From Gossypium raimondii (taxonomy: Eukaryota > Streptophyta > Magnoliopsida > Malvales > Malvaceae): DNA of 64,000 bases. A program made the translations under genes and the position numbers. The notes beneath the pieces were generated by a model, which was not told the DNA's origin, searched no databases, and saw nothing but the letters and a program-made list of their open reading frames with translations. Every line of letters begins with the position of its first letter. The stretch's first letter is position 1. Shown here piece by piece: positions 50,075 through 60,590 of this stretch. The DNA lies in contig NC_068569.1 of the NCBI RefSeq assembly GCF_025698545.1, positions 8,990,001 to 9,054,000 of the forward strand, written 5' to 3'.

Positions 50075-51114
50075 CCCTTTTGAGGGCAAATTACCAAAAA
50101 AACCTTATTTTTTTAAAATTTATCGAAATGGGTCCGGTATTTTATTATTTACCGGAATAGGTCATTTTTCCCGAAATCGCATCCACGTCAGCGCGATGTC
50201 AGGGGACGTGTCAGAACATCGCGTCCACGTCAGCGCGCTTTGCTTACGTGGACACAAATCGCGCCTTCGAGGACGCGATTTGTTGACGTGGATGAACAGT
50301 TTATGTTTTTTAGCTTGGAAAACCTTGAAAGGCCATAACTTTTGGCTCGGTTGTTCGATTGAGACAATTTTTTTTATTTCGAATATCTTTTCGAGATCTA
50401 CGCGCTGACAAACCGCCGCAGTTTTCGTCGAAAAAGATCTTTTTTTGCCCCTAAATTTTAATTTTTTCGGTTTAAAATTGAATTTTGAAACATTCAAATC
50501 ATTATTTTCCTTATTTATTTGAAGTAAACACCGGATTTTTTTTACAAAATTGTTGTATTATTTTTCTGATTTGACACATGTATGGAATAGGTCTGATAAA
50601 TCGTTAGAACGTAAGTAATATAATTAAGATAATAACAGTATTTCTATAATATGTCAATTAATTAGTTTAGCTTAGTTGGTTAAGATGCTTGCTCTTTTCC
50701 CTTAGTACCTTGATTCAAATCTTGTTGGTAATAATTTTGAATCTTTTTGTACTTGTTGCTATTGATGTAATATTGAAGAGTTAATTGATTAAAAAATGAA
50801 TACAAGTACAAAAAGATTCAAAATTTATTTTTTCAAAATACCAAAAAGCCCTATATTTTTAAAATTTATCGAAATGGGCCCAGATTTTATTTTTTTGACC
50901 GTTGGTATACAGTTCACTTGGAAGTCGAATTGCGTCCACGTCAAGATCTCGCCGACGTGGACGCGATTTTCTCGACGCTGCACTCGACATCGCGCTAACA
51001 TGGACGCAATTTCCCGAAAAAAAGACCATTCCGGTAAATAATTAAAAAATGGGCCCATTTCGATAATTTTTGAAAAAAAAAAAGACTTTTATTGGTAAAT
51101 TGCCCCCCTTTTGA
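50075..51114 (+). mobile_element. Non-autonomous MULE, copy A, with perfect 9-bp duplication
   Basis: The body is 50084-51105 (1,022 bp). The ends are GGGCAAATTACCAAAA and, inverted, GGGCAATTTACCAATA, with similarity continuing through TATCGAAATGGG. The flanks CCCTTTTGA (50075-50083 and 51106-51114) are an identical 9-bp target-site duplication, as expected for Mutator. The subterminal arms carry GCGTCCACGTCAGCGCG-type palindromes with ACGT cores. The centre has a tRNA-like segment. There is no transposase frame; the short open frames across it (50055-50408, 50796-51041 and shadows) come from the repeats. Confidence 0.92.
50661..50735 (+). other. tRNA-like A-box/B-box segment inside MULE copy A
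   Basis: TAGCTTAGTTGG (50668-50679) matches the pol III A box and ATTCAAATC (50713-50721) matches the B box. The 54-bp span from A-box start to B-box end is that of a tRNA gene. The T-arm and acceptor stem do not pair well, so it is a tRNA-derived or SINE-like relic and not a working tRNA. Confidence 0.5.
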
Positions 51115-51278
51115 AATTGAAATATTATTTTATTTATTTTTATAAGTAGTCTCGTTTAATATATCGGTGACATCACCTTTTAATGTTGGAAACAATCCAT
51201 GCTCATAAACAATCTACTTTCATCCCATTTAGTAACTATTTATTTTTCTTATTATTGATTTAAAAAAATTCCTCTATC

Positions 51279-54133
51279 ATTATTGTAATAGGCCAATTTG
51301 CCCGGCCCATTTTGTTAAACCAAATAAAAAAGAAAAAAAAACAAAATATTAAAGTTTAGCCCAAATGTCCATTTACAAGCCCAATACTATATAAACCTAA
51401 CCCGAATTACCCCAATACACCCCAGCCCAATAGCCAACTCAGCCCAAATGGCCCAATACCAGAATACACAACAGTAAACCCTAGCAGCTTCTTGCCCTCG
51501 CGCTGCAATCAAACACAGGCTCTGCCCTCGTGCGTGCGCCACCTCTGAGCCGTTCCTCGCACGCGCTTCCGTACGCTCCAGCTGGTCGTACCTGCACACA
51601 AGCAAACAAACAGCGAGCAAAGGAAGCAAAATAACAGAAGGGCCAGCGAATATAGAGATTTTTTATTTACTGTAATTTCATTCGATTTTGGCTATAAAAG
51701 GGCCAAAAGAATATGTACGGAGGATCCTTTTTTTTTTACACACAGACACGAAATCAATACAAAAATACAAAAAAAAATCAAAAATAGGAAAGAATACATC
51801 GTTTAGGTGATTCTCCGATTCCGTTTTATTTGATTTGATTTTATTTTTCCTTTGTTGTTTTCTTCGATTTGTTCTTATTTTATATACGAAAAGTATAGAG
51901 AAAGGTGGGGATCTTACCTCGACGTCGGCGCCAATGAAGCCTTTTTCCCCTCTGTGTGAATCAGAGTGGGATGGGCGGAGGCCTGGGTTTTGGAACGGCA
52001 GAGGGTGGTTGCGGATTTGTAGCGTTTGAGAGGCAAAAATGCCCAAATTTTTGTCATGTGGCTGAAATAATTTTAGGGTTTTTTGAAAATAGTTCTTATA
52101 GGGCATTTATACGACATCGTTTGGGACCTGAATCAGTGGCCCCCAAAACGGCATCGTATTTGCTCAAACCCGTGCGGTGACCCGACCCGAGAGAAGGATC
52201 CGTGCGTTTCATATCATTGGTTTATTTGCGCGATGAGTCCCTATGTGTTCTATATAGTTTCAATTTGATCTTCTTCAACTTCTTTAATTTGTGCCGCATT
52301 TTTTATTCTGATTTCATTTTGGTCCAAGATCAAACGGTGGCGTTTTTGTTCTCTGGATTTGAATTCTTGAAGTTGTGCGCTTAATTGTTACTTTAGTCCT
52401 TAGTTTTGAATTGATTGTAAATTTAGTCCTTTGAATGTTGTAATTTTAATGCGATTACTTTTTATTATTCTTATTTTTTAGTATTTCATTTAATTTTGTA
52501 AATGTTTATTGTTTTTATGATAACTAAACCTTTTATTATTATTTTTACTTTAAATTAAGTTTCAATTCAAATTTAGTTTTTAATAGCATAATTGTAAATT
52601 GGATTGGTATCTATTTAAAATTTATTTATAGTATATTTTAACATCTGTTTGACATTGTTTTTAAGTTTATTAATATAATTTTAAGATATATTATTATTTT
52701 TAATTTATCATACATTTTAAAAAAATCTATTATATACTATTATTTTAAAATTTATTTTGTATTATGTTTTGTTATATATTCATTATCACTTAGATTAATC
52801 ATTTTTATATAAATTCGTTATATCATATATACATTCTTTAATGTTTTTATTCTATAATATTTTTCTTTAATTTCACTCATTATATATTTTTATTTGTATA
52901 AAAGTTTTTTTAAAATGTAATATTATTATATATATGTACATAATTATTTTTAAATATATATATATCTTCCTCCATATTTTGTATATTTCAACTTTTACAT
53001 ATTATTATATAGATCATTATTTATATTGAGTTTTCACCTTATGCGTACTACTTGTTAAATTAATAAATGTATATTACTTGTTTCAAATTTATTTTAAATA
53101 TTATTATTCAATGTTATTATTTTAAGTTCATGTATAAATATTTTTAAAAAGAACTTTTGTGCATAGGACTCATTAAGTATAATTCTTCCTTCTAGTATCC
53201 TGGTATATTTTTGGAAAAATGTTCATTGATTCATTCAAACTTTAATTATTAATATTGATGTATGTATAATATGATTAAAACCATTGCTTGTATTTGCCTA
53301 TTAATTGCTTGATTGCTTCTAGTTTATGTTTAGATTGTTATTTATCTTTTACACTATATGTATTGTTATTCAATCATGTTCCAATTAAGAGTTGTATTTT
53401 ATTAAAGCACTACAATCATTTTATTTCATAATTTCCAAAAAAGCTTAGCGTTCATAGCTCTCGAGAGAATTGTGCCCTAACTCATTGGGCTTCAATTTTT
53501 CTCGACGAATTTAGGTATCCAAGTGTTTATTTTATTTAAAACCATACAGTTTTAAAATAAAGCATTTAAGATTTCAAGATGTTGGATCCTAACTTACTGG
53601 ATATGACATTTTGTTATCTTAATTTTAAAATAAAGGTAATATTTGGTGTTTAGGAATTTTAAGAAAATTGAACCCTAACTTAGTGGGTTTTGATTTCTCG
53701 ATTGACCCAAATAACCAAATATCCTTCTCAAAATGTATGAATTTTGAAAATTTGAAAAGACGAATCTAACTTCGAAGATTGAATCGTTGCACTCTAACTC
53801 ACTGAGTGTGACGGTTTATTTCTTTAAAGTGGGTAGGTCTTATTTTCCAATTCGATTATTAAATTTTTTTTCAAAGGATCGTATTTTAAAATCTTTTCAA
53901 ATTCTCGACACTAAGACATTAAACAATTGATTCGGTACCAATTTTGGGCGTCACGAGGGTGCTAACCCTTCCTCGTGCGTAACCGACTCCCGAACCTATT
54001 TTCTCAAAGTTTGTTGACCTAAAATCATTTTCAAAGTAATCCGATCATACCTCATTAAAAGATCGGTGGCGACTCCCATTTTATTTTCAAAGTCGATCCC
54101 CGTTTTTTTAATAAAAATAGTTTCGACAATTAT
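51279..54133 (+). mobile_element. Solo LTR (Ty3/gypsy-like) with 5-bp target-site duplication
   Basis: The LTR runs 51284-54128 (2,845 bp), beginning TGTAATAGGCC and ending GTTTCGACA. Both flanks are ATTAT (51279-51283, 54129-54133). A promoter-like CTATAAAAGG sits at 51692-51701, followed by a leader with poly-T. There is no primer-binding site or gag-pol next to either end, so it is a solo LTR formed by recombination. Open frames within it (51387-51629, 51678-52106 minus; 51835-52384 plus) are not genes. Family placement (Ogre/Tat-like long LTR) is a guess from its length and style. Confidence 0.88.
53450..53830 (+). repeat. Diverged ~110-bp repeats inside the solo LTR
   Basis: The motif CCCTAACTCATTGGGCTT recurs in diverged form near 53472, 53587, 53671 and 53791 (TCCTAACTTACTGGATATGA, CCCTAACTTAGTGGGTTTTGA-like, CTCTAACTCACTGAGTGTGA). 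This gives four units spaced ~85-120 bp. Confidence 0.6.
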
Positions 54134-54427
54134 CATTGTGTTCCTAGATTTCAAAAATTGCAATATTAATCCACCTTACAAAATGTTAGGTGGAGAGTAC
54201 GATGTTGTACAAAAGAGCCCCTCCTCGACTTTGTGGAAGTTCAATGTTTGGACCACGAATTGCTGCATTATTGTTTTCTTTTCTTTTTCTGGTTATTTAC
54301 TTTTACAGTGTATAACTATATTAAATTACACATTAAATAAAAAATTATGTGTAATTATATATGTCACTGGTGATGTCATTTGTACTTTGTATTAATCTAA
54401 TATTACTTTTCAAAAGTATTTTTTGAA

Positions 54428-55639
54428 CTAAAATATGGGTAAAATACCAAAAAAAGCCCTATTTTTAAAAAAGTTACCAAAATAAGCTCGGTATTTTATT
54501 ATTTACCGGAATGAGCCATTTTCCCCAAAATTGCGTCCACGTCAGCGCGATGTCAGGGGACGTGTCAGCAAATCACGTCCACGTCAGCGCACTTTGCTTA
54601 CGTGGACACAAATCGCGCCTACGAGGACGCGATTTGCTGACACGTCCCTTGACATCGCGCTGACGTGGACGCAATTTTGGGAAAAATGGTCCATTCCGGT
54701 AAATAATAAAATACCGGGCCTATTTCAGAAAATTTTAAAAAATAGGGCTTTTATGTGTAATTTGCCCCTAATAATACATATTAATGTATTATTGTAATAT
54801 GTAGCTCAAATTATGTATAGTAGTTAATATTCATAATATTGTAGCTCAAATTGTCAATCCGTCTATACTATTGTACTAATAATATATATTAATGTAATAT
54901 TGAAGAGTTAATTGATTAAAAAATAAATGCAACAAGTAAAAAAAATTCAAAGTTATTACCAACAAGATTTAAACCAAGGTACTAAGAGAAAAGAGCAAGC
55001 ATCTTAACCAACTAAGCTAAACTAATTAATTGACATATTATAAAAATATTGTTATTATCTTAATTATATTACTTACGTTCTAACGATTTATCGGACCTAT
55101 TCCATATACGTGTCAAATAAAAAAAACAATATAACAATTCTGTAAAAAAAAATCCGGTGTTTACTTCAAATAAATAAGGAAAATATTTATTTGAATGTTT
55201 CAAAATTCAATTTTAAACCGAAAAAATCAAAATTTAGAGGCAAAAAAGGATCTTTTTCGACGAAAACTACGGCAAACCGCCTTCGGCTGCTTGTCAGCGT
55301 GTAGATCTCGAAAAGTTATTCGAAATAAAAAAAATCGTCTCAATCGGACAACCGAGCCAAAAGTTATGGCCTTTCAAAGTTTTCCAAGCTAAAAAACATA
55401 AACTGTTCATGAATTATTGCTTCCACGTCAGCAAATCGCGCTTACGTGGACGCGATTTGTTGCCACGTAAGTAATCGCGCTGACGTGGACGCGATTTGCT
55501 GACACACCCCCTGACATCGCGCTGACGTAGACGCGATTTCGAGAAAAATAGCTCATTCCGGTAAATAATAAAATATCGGGCCTATTTCGGTAAATTTAAA
55601 AAAAATAGGACTTTTATGTGTAATTTACCCCTAAAATAT
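54428..55639 (-). mobile_element. Non-autonomous MULE, copy B, with perfect 9-bp duplication and an extra arm
   Basis: The body is 54437-55630 (1,194 bp). The ends are GGGTAAAATACCAAAA and, inverted, GGGTAAATTACACATA. The flanks CTAAAATAT (54428-54436, 55631-55639) are identical. Its interior from about 54890 to 55420 is the reverse complement of copy A. The left arm is itself a near-perfect fold-back from 54437 to 54767, ending in a second TIR-like AATTTGCCCC, so the element has three terminal-repeat arms. ACGT-core palindromes occur in all arms. Confidence 0.9.
54947..55025 (-). other. tRNA-like A-box/B-box segment inside MULE copy B
   Basis: Reverse complement of the segment at 50661-50735. 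The A box (TAGCTTAGTTGG) is intact. The B box here reads GGTTTAAATC, with the leading GG closer to the consensus than copy A. Both copies keep the same spacing. Confidence 0.5.
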
Positions 55640-55890
55640 ACTTTTTAAAGAAAAGTTAAAAGAGCCCGTCCTCGACTTTGTGGAAGTTCAATGTTTGGAC
55701 CACGAATTGCTGCATTATTATTTTCTTTCTTTTTTTGGTTATTTACTTTTGCCGCGTATAACTATATTAAATTACACATTAAATAAAAAATTATGTGTAA
55801 TTATATATGCCATTGGTTGTGTTAATCTAATATTACTTTTCAAAAGTATTTTTTGAACTAAAATGTACTTTTAAAGAAAAGTTAAAATTT

Positions 55891-57985
55891 TCTATTTCTG
55901 TTTTTATAATAATAAAAAGAGAGTACTTTTTCAATCCACATTTATATAGGAAACATGGAGCACAAATTTTTATATTTATAACATAATATTTTTGTTATTG
56001 GGCTGCGAACCTTTTCATATAAATAACAACAATTTTGAACAAACAAAAACAGCGACATTTGATTACTATTTATTGAGTTCAAAATTGAGCCGATATGGCA
56101 AGAAACATTTCATTTGCTATATAAATAATTTAGTTGGGTCTGAATATAAAAAAATGAATTTGTTGAATTTTAAGAATTTTTCACTACCTAATAAACATTC
56201 AATAAATTCATATATTTGAAAAATATTCAAGAATGTTATATATATATTTAAAATCCAAAATCAAAATTAAAAAAAAAAGAGAGTAAGTTTTCAAATGTTA
56301 CCTAACTTAAACTCTTTGAATAAGATGATAAACATCCAGTTTAAAAATTGGTTGGAACAATTGGGTTAGTTGTCGAAATATTACTAATGACATAGTAATG
56401 CAGACGGTAGCAAAAAAATATTACTATTTTTTCCAACTTTCCAACGCATGGATGACAATTACAACCACAAAATAAGTTGGTGAATGCAAAGTTTACTCCT
56501 ATTCCCTTAATCTCTATTTTCTCATTTTCTGCCTCATTCTTGTGTCTTTATTAACGTATGTATAATGTTCTTAGATCGGATGATTTTCTTTTAAATGTAA
56601 GAATATAAAAACACTCTTATATTATTATAATTTACTTTGTAATTTTTTTTATAATTTTCCTCTACTTTTAACCTACGCCAGATAAACATGCATTACGCTA
56701 TTGCTAGCTTAGTAAGTACAACTATTATTTAGACCATAATCTATAAATTATAACTTATTTATTATCACTACACGAATCATTTAAATGACCTGTTTGTACT
56801 CATCATACATAATTTACCAATCAATTAGCTTATTTTTTACAATTAGGTCCACATTTATTATTTTCTCATTAAACACCAACTAAACATATTGATTTAATTA
56901 TCATCTATTCAATACCAGAATCACATGATTTATTTTAAATTCTCATTTACTCCATTTAGCTAAAATTTCTCATATTTTACTTTACTTATTTCAACCATAT
57001 ATATATATATATTTTAAATTTCATAACTTTTCAACAGATATAATCTTATATGATTCAATAATCACTAAAATAGTTATGTACCTTTTTCAGAGGCCCAATA
57101 GACTTAATAGAACACACAGGATATACGGAACAGAATAAAACACCACCAAAACGGATAAACACTCTTTTTATTTTATTTACCATTTTATCCTCACTATTCA
57201 CACTTTTTACTATTTATCCTTGATCATTACCTTCCATAATTATCTTTTTCAATTCATTTATCATTTTACCCTTTACTTTTTTTTACGATACCATCCATAT
57301 GTCCTAGTTCCTTTTGGTATATTTTTACATCTAGTCTTTCCTACTTTTCATCAATTTAATTTAATCCTTCAACACCCAATTTTCTCACATTGTCCCAATA
57401 CTTTCCATTAATTTAATCATTTTCCAAATATATTTATATTAATATTCATACTTTTCCAAATATCTTATGTCTATCTTTTATGTCTCGTAACTTTTAAATT
57501 TTCAATTTCGACTTTTCTCAAAATTTCGACTAATTTATTATAGATTTATCAACGTTCAAGGCTCCGAAAATTATTTTTGGGATGTTACATAAATAGTAAG
57601 ATTTTTTTATATTTAGGATTGATATCCAACTGTTTGATTTCAAATTTGGACCAAAATTTCATCTAAATTTTGAACAAATTTAATATATGATATTGGTTTT
57701 AAGGTTGATGATATTTAATATTTTAAGGTAAATATACGAATTTGGATTTAAAGTTGATGAGATTAAATATATTTATCCCATAACTATCCTTCTATTTTTT
57801 TCTCGTGTACCGTTGAGCAGAAGAATAGCTTTAGTGTAGATTGGGTTAGGTTATGTGTTTAAATTCGAACAACCGCTCGAAATTTAAAAAGGTTTGAGTG
57901 AAAATATTAGACTCGAAGAATGAACTTGGACAAAAAATTAGGGCCGTTTAAAATATGAGTTGAGCTTGAGCTTAAACCTTCAAGA
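55891..57985. other. AT-rich spacer, probably old repeat DNA
   Basis: No gene is supported. Short open frames at 55992-56219 and 57220-57411 lack domains. 57550-57600 (GGCTCCGAAAATTATTTTTGGGATGTTACA) looks like the end of an LTR. 57.6-57.95 kb has GGTTTTAAGGTTGATGA repeats. Confidence 0.4.
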
Positions 57986-58445
57986 CTTGAGTTTAGAGGT
58001 GTCCATGGGCTGGGCGGCCCGGCCCGATGGCCCGCCCGAAATATGGGAGGGTTCGGGTAAAAATATAGGCCCGAAATATGGGTTTGGGCAAAAAAATAAG
58101 GCCCGTTTAAAAAACAGGCCTGGCCTCGGGCACCACTTTTTTTGCCTGGGCCCTGCCCGAATTTAATAAAAATATATTTTTTATTTTTATTTTTTAATTT
58201 TAAAATATTTTTAAAATACTGTTATTTTAATTTTTTTTATTTTTACAATTATTTTTTGGTGTTTATTAAAAAATGGGCTGGGTCGGGCCGGGCTCGGGCT
58301 TAGGATTTTATTCTCGGGCCGGGCCTAAAAAAAAATTCCAGGCCCATATTTTGGGCCGGGCAGGGCTCGGGCCTAGGAGACGGGTTGAAATCTTTTCTGG
58401 CCCAGCCCGAACCCGGCCCGGCCCATGGACACCTCTACTTGAGTT
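57986..58445. mobile_element. hAT-type MITE, GC-rich, with 8-bp duplication
   Basis: The body is 57994-58437 (444 bp). The ends are TAGAGGTGTCCATGGGC and the exact inverted TAGAGGTGTCCATGGGC, continuing into GGGCCGGGC-type sequence. The flanks CTTGAGTT (57986-57993, 58438-58445) are an identical 8-bp duplication, the size used by hAT transposons. Both arms are full of GGCCCG/CGGGCC words. Open frames at 57960-58166 and 58273-58560 are translations of these arms. Confidence 0.92.
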
Positions 58446-58637
58446 CAGCCTTGTAACACCCCTTACTCTACCTGGTCGTCGGATTCGAATAATGGAATGT
58501 CACATTTGTTACAAAAGCAATCCACATCAAGAACATTCAAATTTAAAACACAATTTATAATTATTACCAATCACATACCATACATACATAATTATTACCA
58601 ATCACATACCATACATACAATCAAAATTTCATAGTTG

Positions 58638-58835
58638 GTATCGATATTGTATCGATACCTTTTTAAAAATCGATACCAAATTACAGTTCTGTTTTCTTTG
58701 TAAATCAAAGGTATCGATACTTATCAACGGGTATCGATAGTTTACGAAAAAATATTGATACTTATATAAATATCGATATCATTTTGTCATTCTGTTTGTT
58801 TTAAAATTGTTCATATAGTTAAGTATCGATATCTA
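58638..58835. repeat. Cluster of TATCGATAC palindromes
   Basis: About eight copies of GGTATCGATAC-type palindromes, some decayed to ATATTGATAC, lie in under 200 bp near one end of the LTR-like block. Confidence 0.75.
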
Positions 58836-60299
58836 AGTCCAAAAATGGTAAAATCTCATCTTTAAAATGTCCACTTCATGACAAAAACACCTAAACCCAA
58901 ATGGTATCTTATAAACACAATAATAACATAAAAATCATCAACTAAGGACCTTCATATTCATTTCCAACATGTCAAAAACATTACTTTAATAATCAATCTA
59001 ATTACCTAACCAATATGCCCAATTGACACCTCAAAACATTGAACCTAACATGCGATCATCCACCATTCAAACCATCTTTCAATTGATTCCATATTAGCCT
59101 TATAACTTATGTGCAAGAATTATCAAGTCATTTCAAACATGGCATAGCATAAGCATCTTCTTTCCATACCTATATCCTAGTGTATCACCTAAGTACCTTA
59201 TAAAGAAATAACATGCTTATCAAACTACATAACAAGTCATCGTTATCATGATCTTTACCATCACACACACAAATATATACATATGATTAACAAAATGCCA
59301 ATATAACCCAAAATGGACATCATATAACCATAAGACTTATTAGGTACATGTCAAGATTCTCATAGAAGAAACGGTGTGATCAATGGAATTGTAAATTATG
59401 AGCTATAATAAATTTTGTGAGACAAGGTCAGAATGAATTTGGGTTCCCCTGTTCTTACTTTAGAAAATCATTAAAAATTGTAAAAAATTATTATGAGTTA
59501 TAATTTATATGATTAGAATCCTTAATAAGTCTATTTTAAAAAAGAATAAACGAGAACATCATCTAAATTCTGTACAAGGAGATAATTAATTTTTGGTGAA
59601 GAAGGGTCAAAACTATCAGACAGCAGAACAAGGATGACTTTAAAGAATAAACCGTACTTATTGGATAAACCAAAAATTATGAAAATTTTGTGATAATAAC
59701 ATATGTGAGTCTAGTTTCAAATAAAATTTACAGATCTCAATTCAGAGTTCTGTAGCGTAAGATATAATTAATTTAGTAACTATAACTCAAGTGAACAGCT
59801 TGTTATGAGTAAACAAGTAAATAGTGGTAATATATATATCAAGGATGTGGAATGGAGTAGAGGAGGAGGAAAAATAATATATGTGAATATTCAGCTAATA
59901 TGAGTTTATTTTAAAATAGCTAATTTACATGTTTTAGGTATAGGGACTAAATTGAATAAAAGTAAAATTTTAAGGGTTGTTTTGTAAAAATGTAAAAAGA
60001 TCAAATTGCATGAAATGAATTGTTTTATCATTTAAATTAATAAATTGAATGAAATATTAATTTAGATCAAGATTTGGGTGGAAATTCAAGAAAAATGGAA
60101 AATTACCAAAATGTCCCTAAATTTTGATATTTCTACAATTTAGCCCTATAAGGTTGTGTAACTTGAATTATATTCTTAGATGCTTGAAATGTATGTTATT
60201 GATGAAATATTGATATATTTGAGAAAAAGAAAAAAAAATCCCGATTGAATGGAAGGAAAATTCGAGGGATCTCTGAAAAGGAGTTGACGGTAAAAAGGA

Positions 60300-60590
60300 T
60301 CTAGCCCGGACGGATGATCCTATCTTGATATACCCCTCCCGAAGAATATGTGTGAAAAAGATCTAGCCCGGACGGGTGATCTTGATATAGCCCTCCCGAA
60401 GAATATGAGGAAAATGGATTTAGCCCGGACGGGTAATCCGAATTAGGGTCTGAATTTAGCCTGGACTGGTAATTTAGATCCAAGCTCATTAGAGTAATTG
60501 CCGTTGCAGGGGACTTAGCCTGGACTGGTAATCCCGACAATACTCTATGAGTTTATATTACAGGGGATTTAGCCTGGACTGGTAATCCCG
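60300..60590 (+). repeat. Six-unit repeat TAGCC(C/T)GGAC(G/T)GGTAATCC
   Basis: Units start near 60302, 60363, 60421, 60458, 60510 and 60570. The first three read CCCGGACGG and the last three CCTGGACTGG. Spacing is 37-61 bp. Several units are joined by CCCTCCCGAAGAATATG or by CAGGGGAnTTAG linkers. Confidence 0.85.

Larger units (their letters stand above)
54213..55890 (+). repeat. Tandem duplication of a ~230-bp unit, split by a MULE insertion
   Basis: Unit 1 is 54213-54436 plus 55640-55661. Unit 2 is 55662-55890. Both read AGAGCCC(C/G)TCCTCGACTT and end in GAACTAAAATRTACTTTTTAAAG-type sequence. The MULE at 54437-55630 sits inside unit 1, so the duplication came first. Confidence 0.75.

Noticed and set aside
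50668-50721. A functional tRNA gene
   Set aside because: The A and B boxes and their spacing fit, but acceptor and T-arm pairing are poor and the segment repeats inside a transposon.
51678-52106. 142-codon minus-strand frame
   Set aside because: It lies antisense inside the solo LTR leader with low-complexity Lys/Asn content and no domain.
54437-54767. A separate complete MITE
   Set aside because: Its ends look right, but the bases after 54767 do not match the left 9-bp flank, whereas those after 55630 match perfectly. The true element is the longer one.
57960-58560. Gly/Pro/Arg-rich open frames
   Set aside because: They are translations of the GC-rich arms of the hAT MITE.
60300-60590. 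CRISPR-like spaced repeat array
   Set aside because: Spacing and unit sequence vary, and the host is a plant. It is an LTR-internal repeat.
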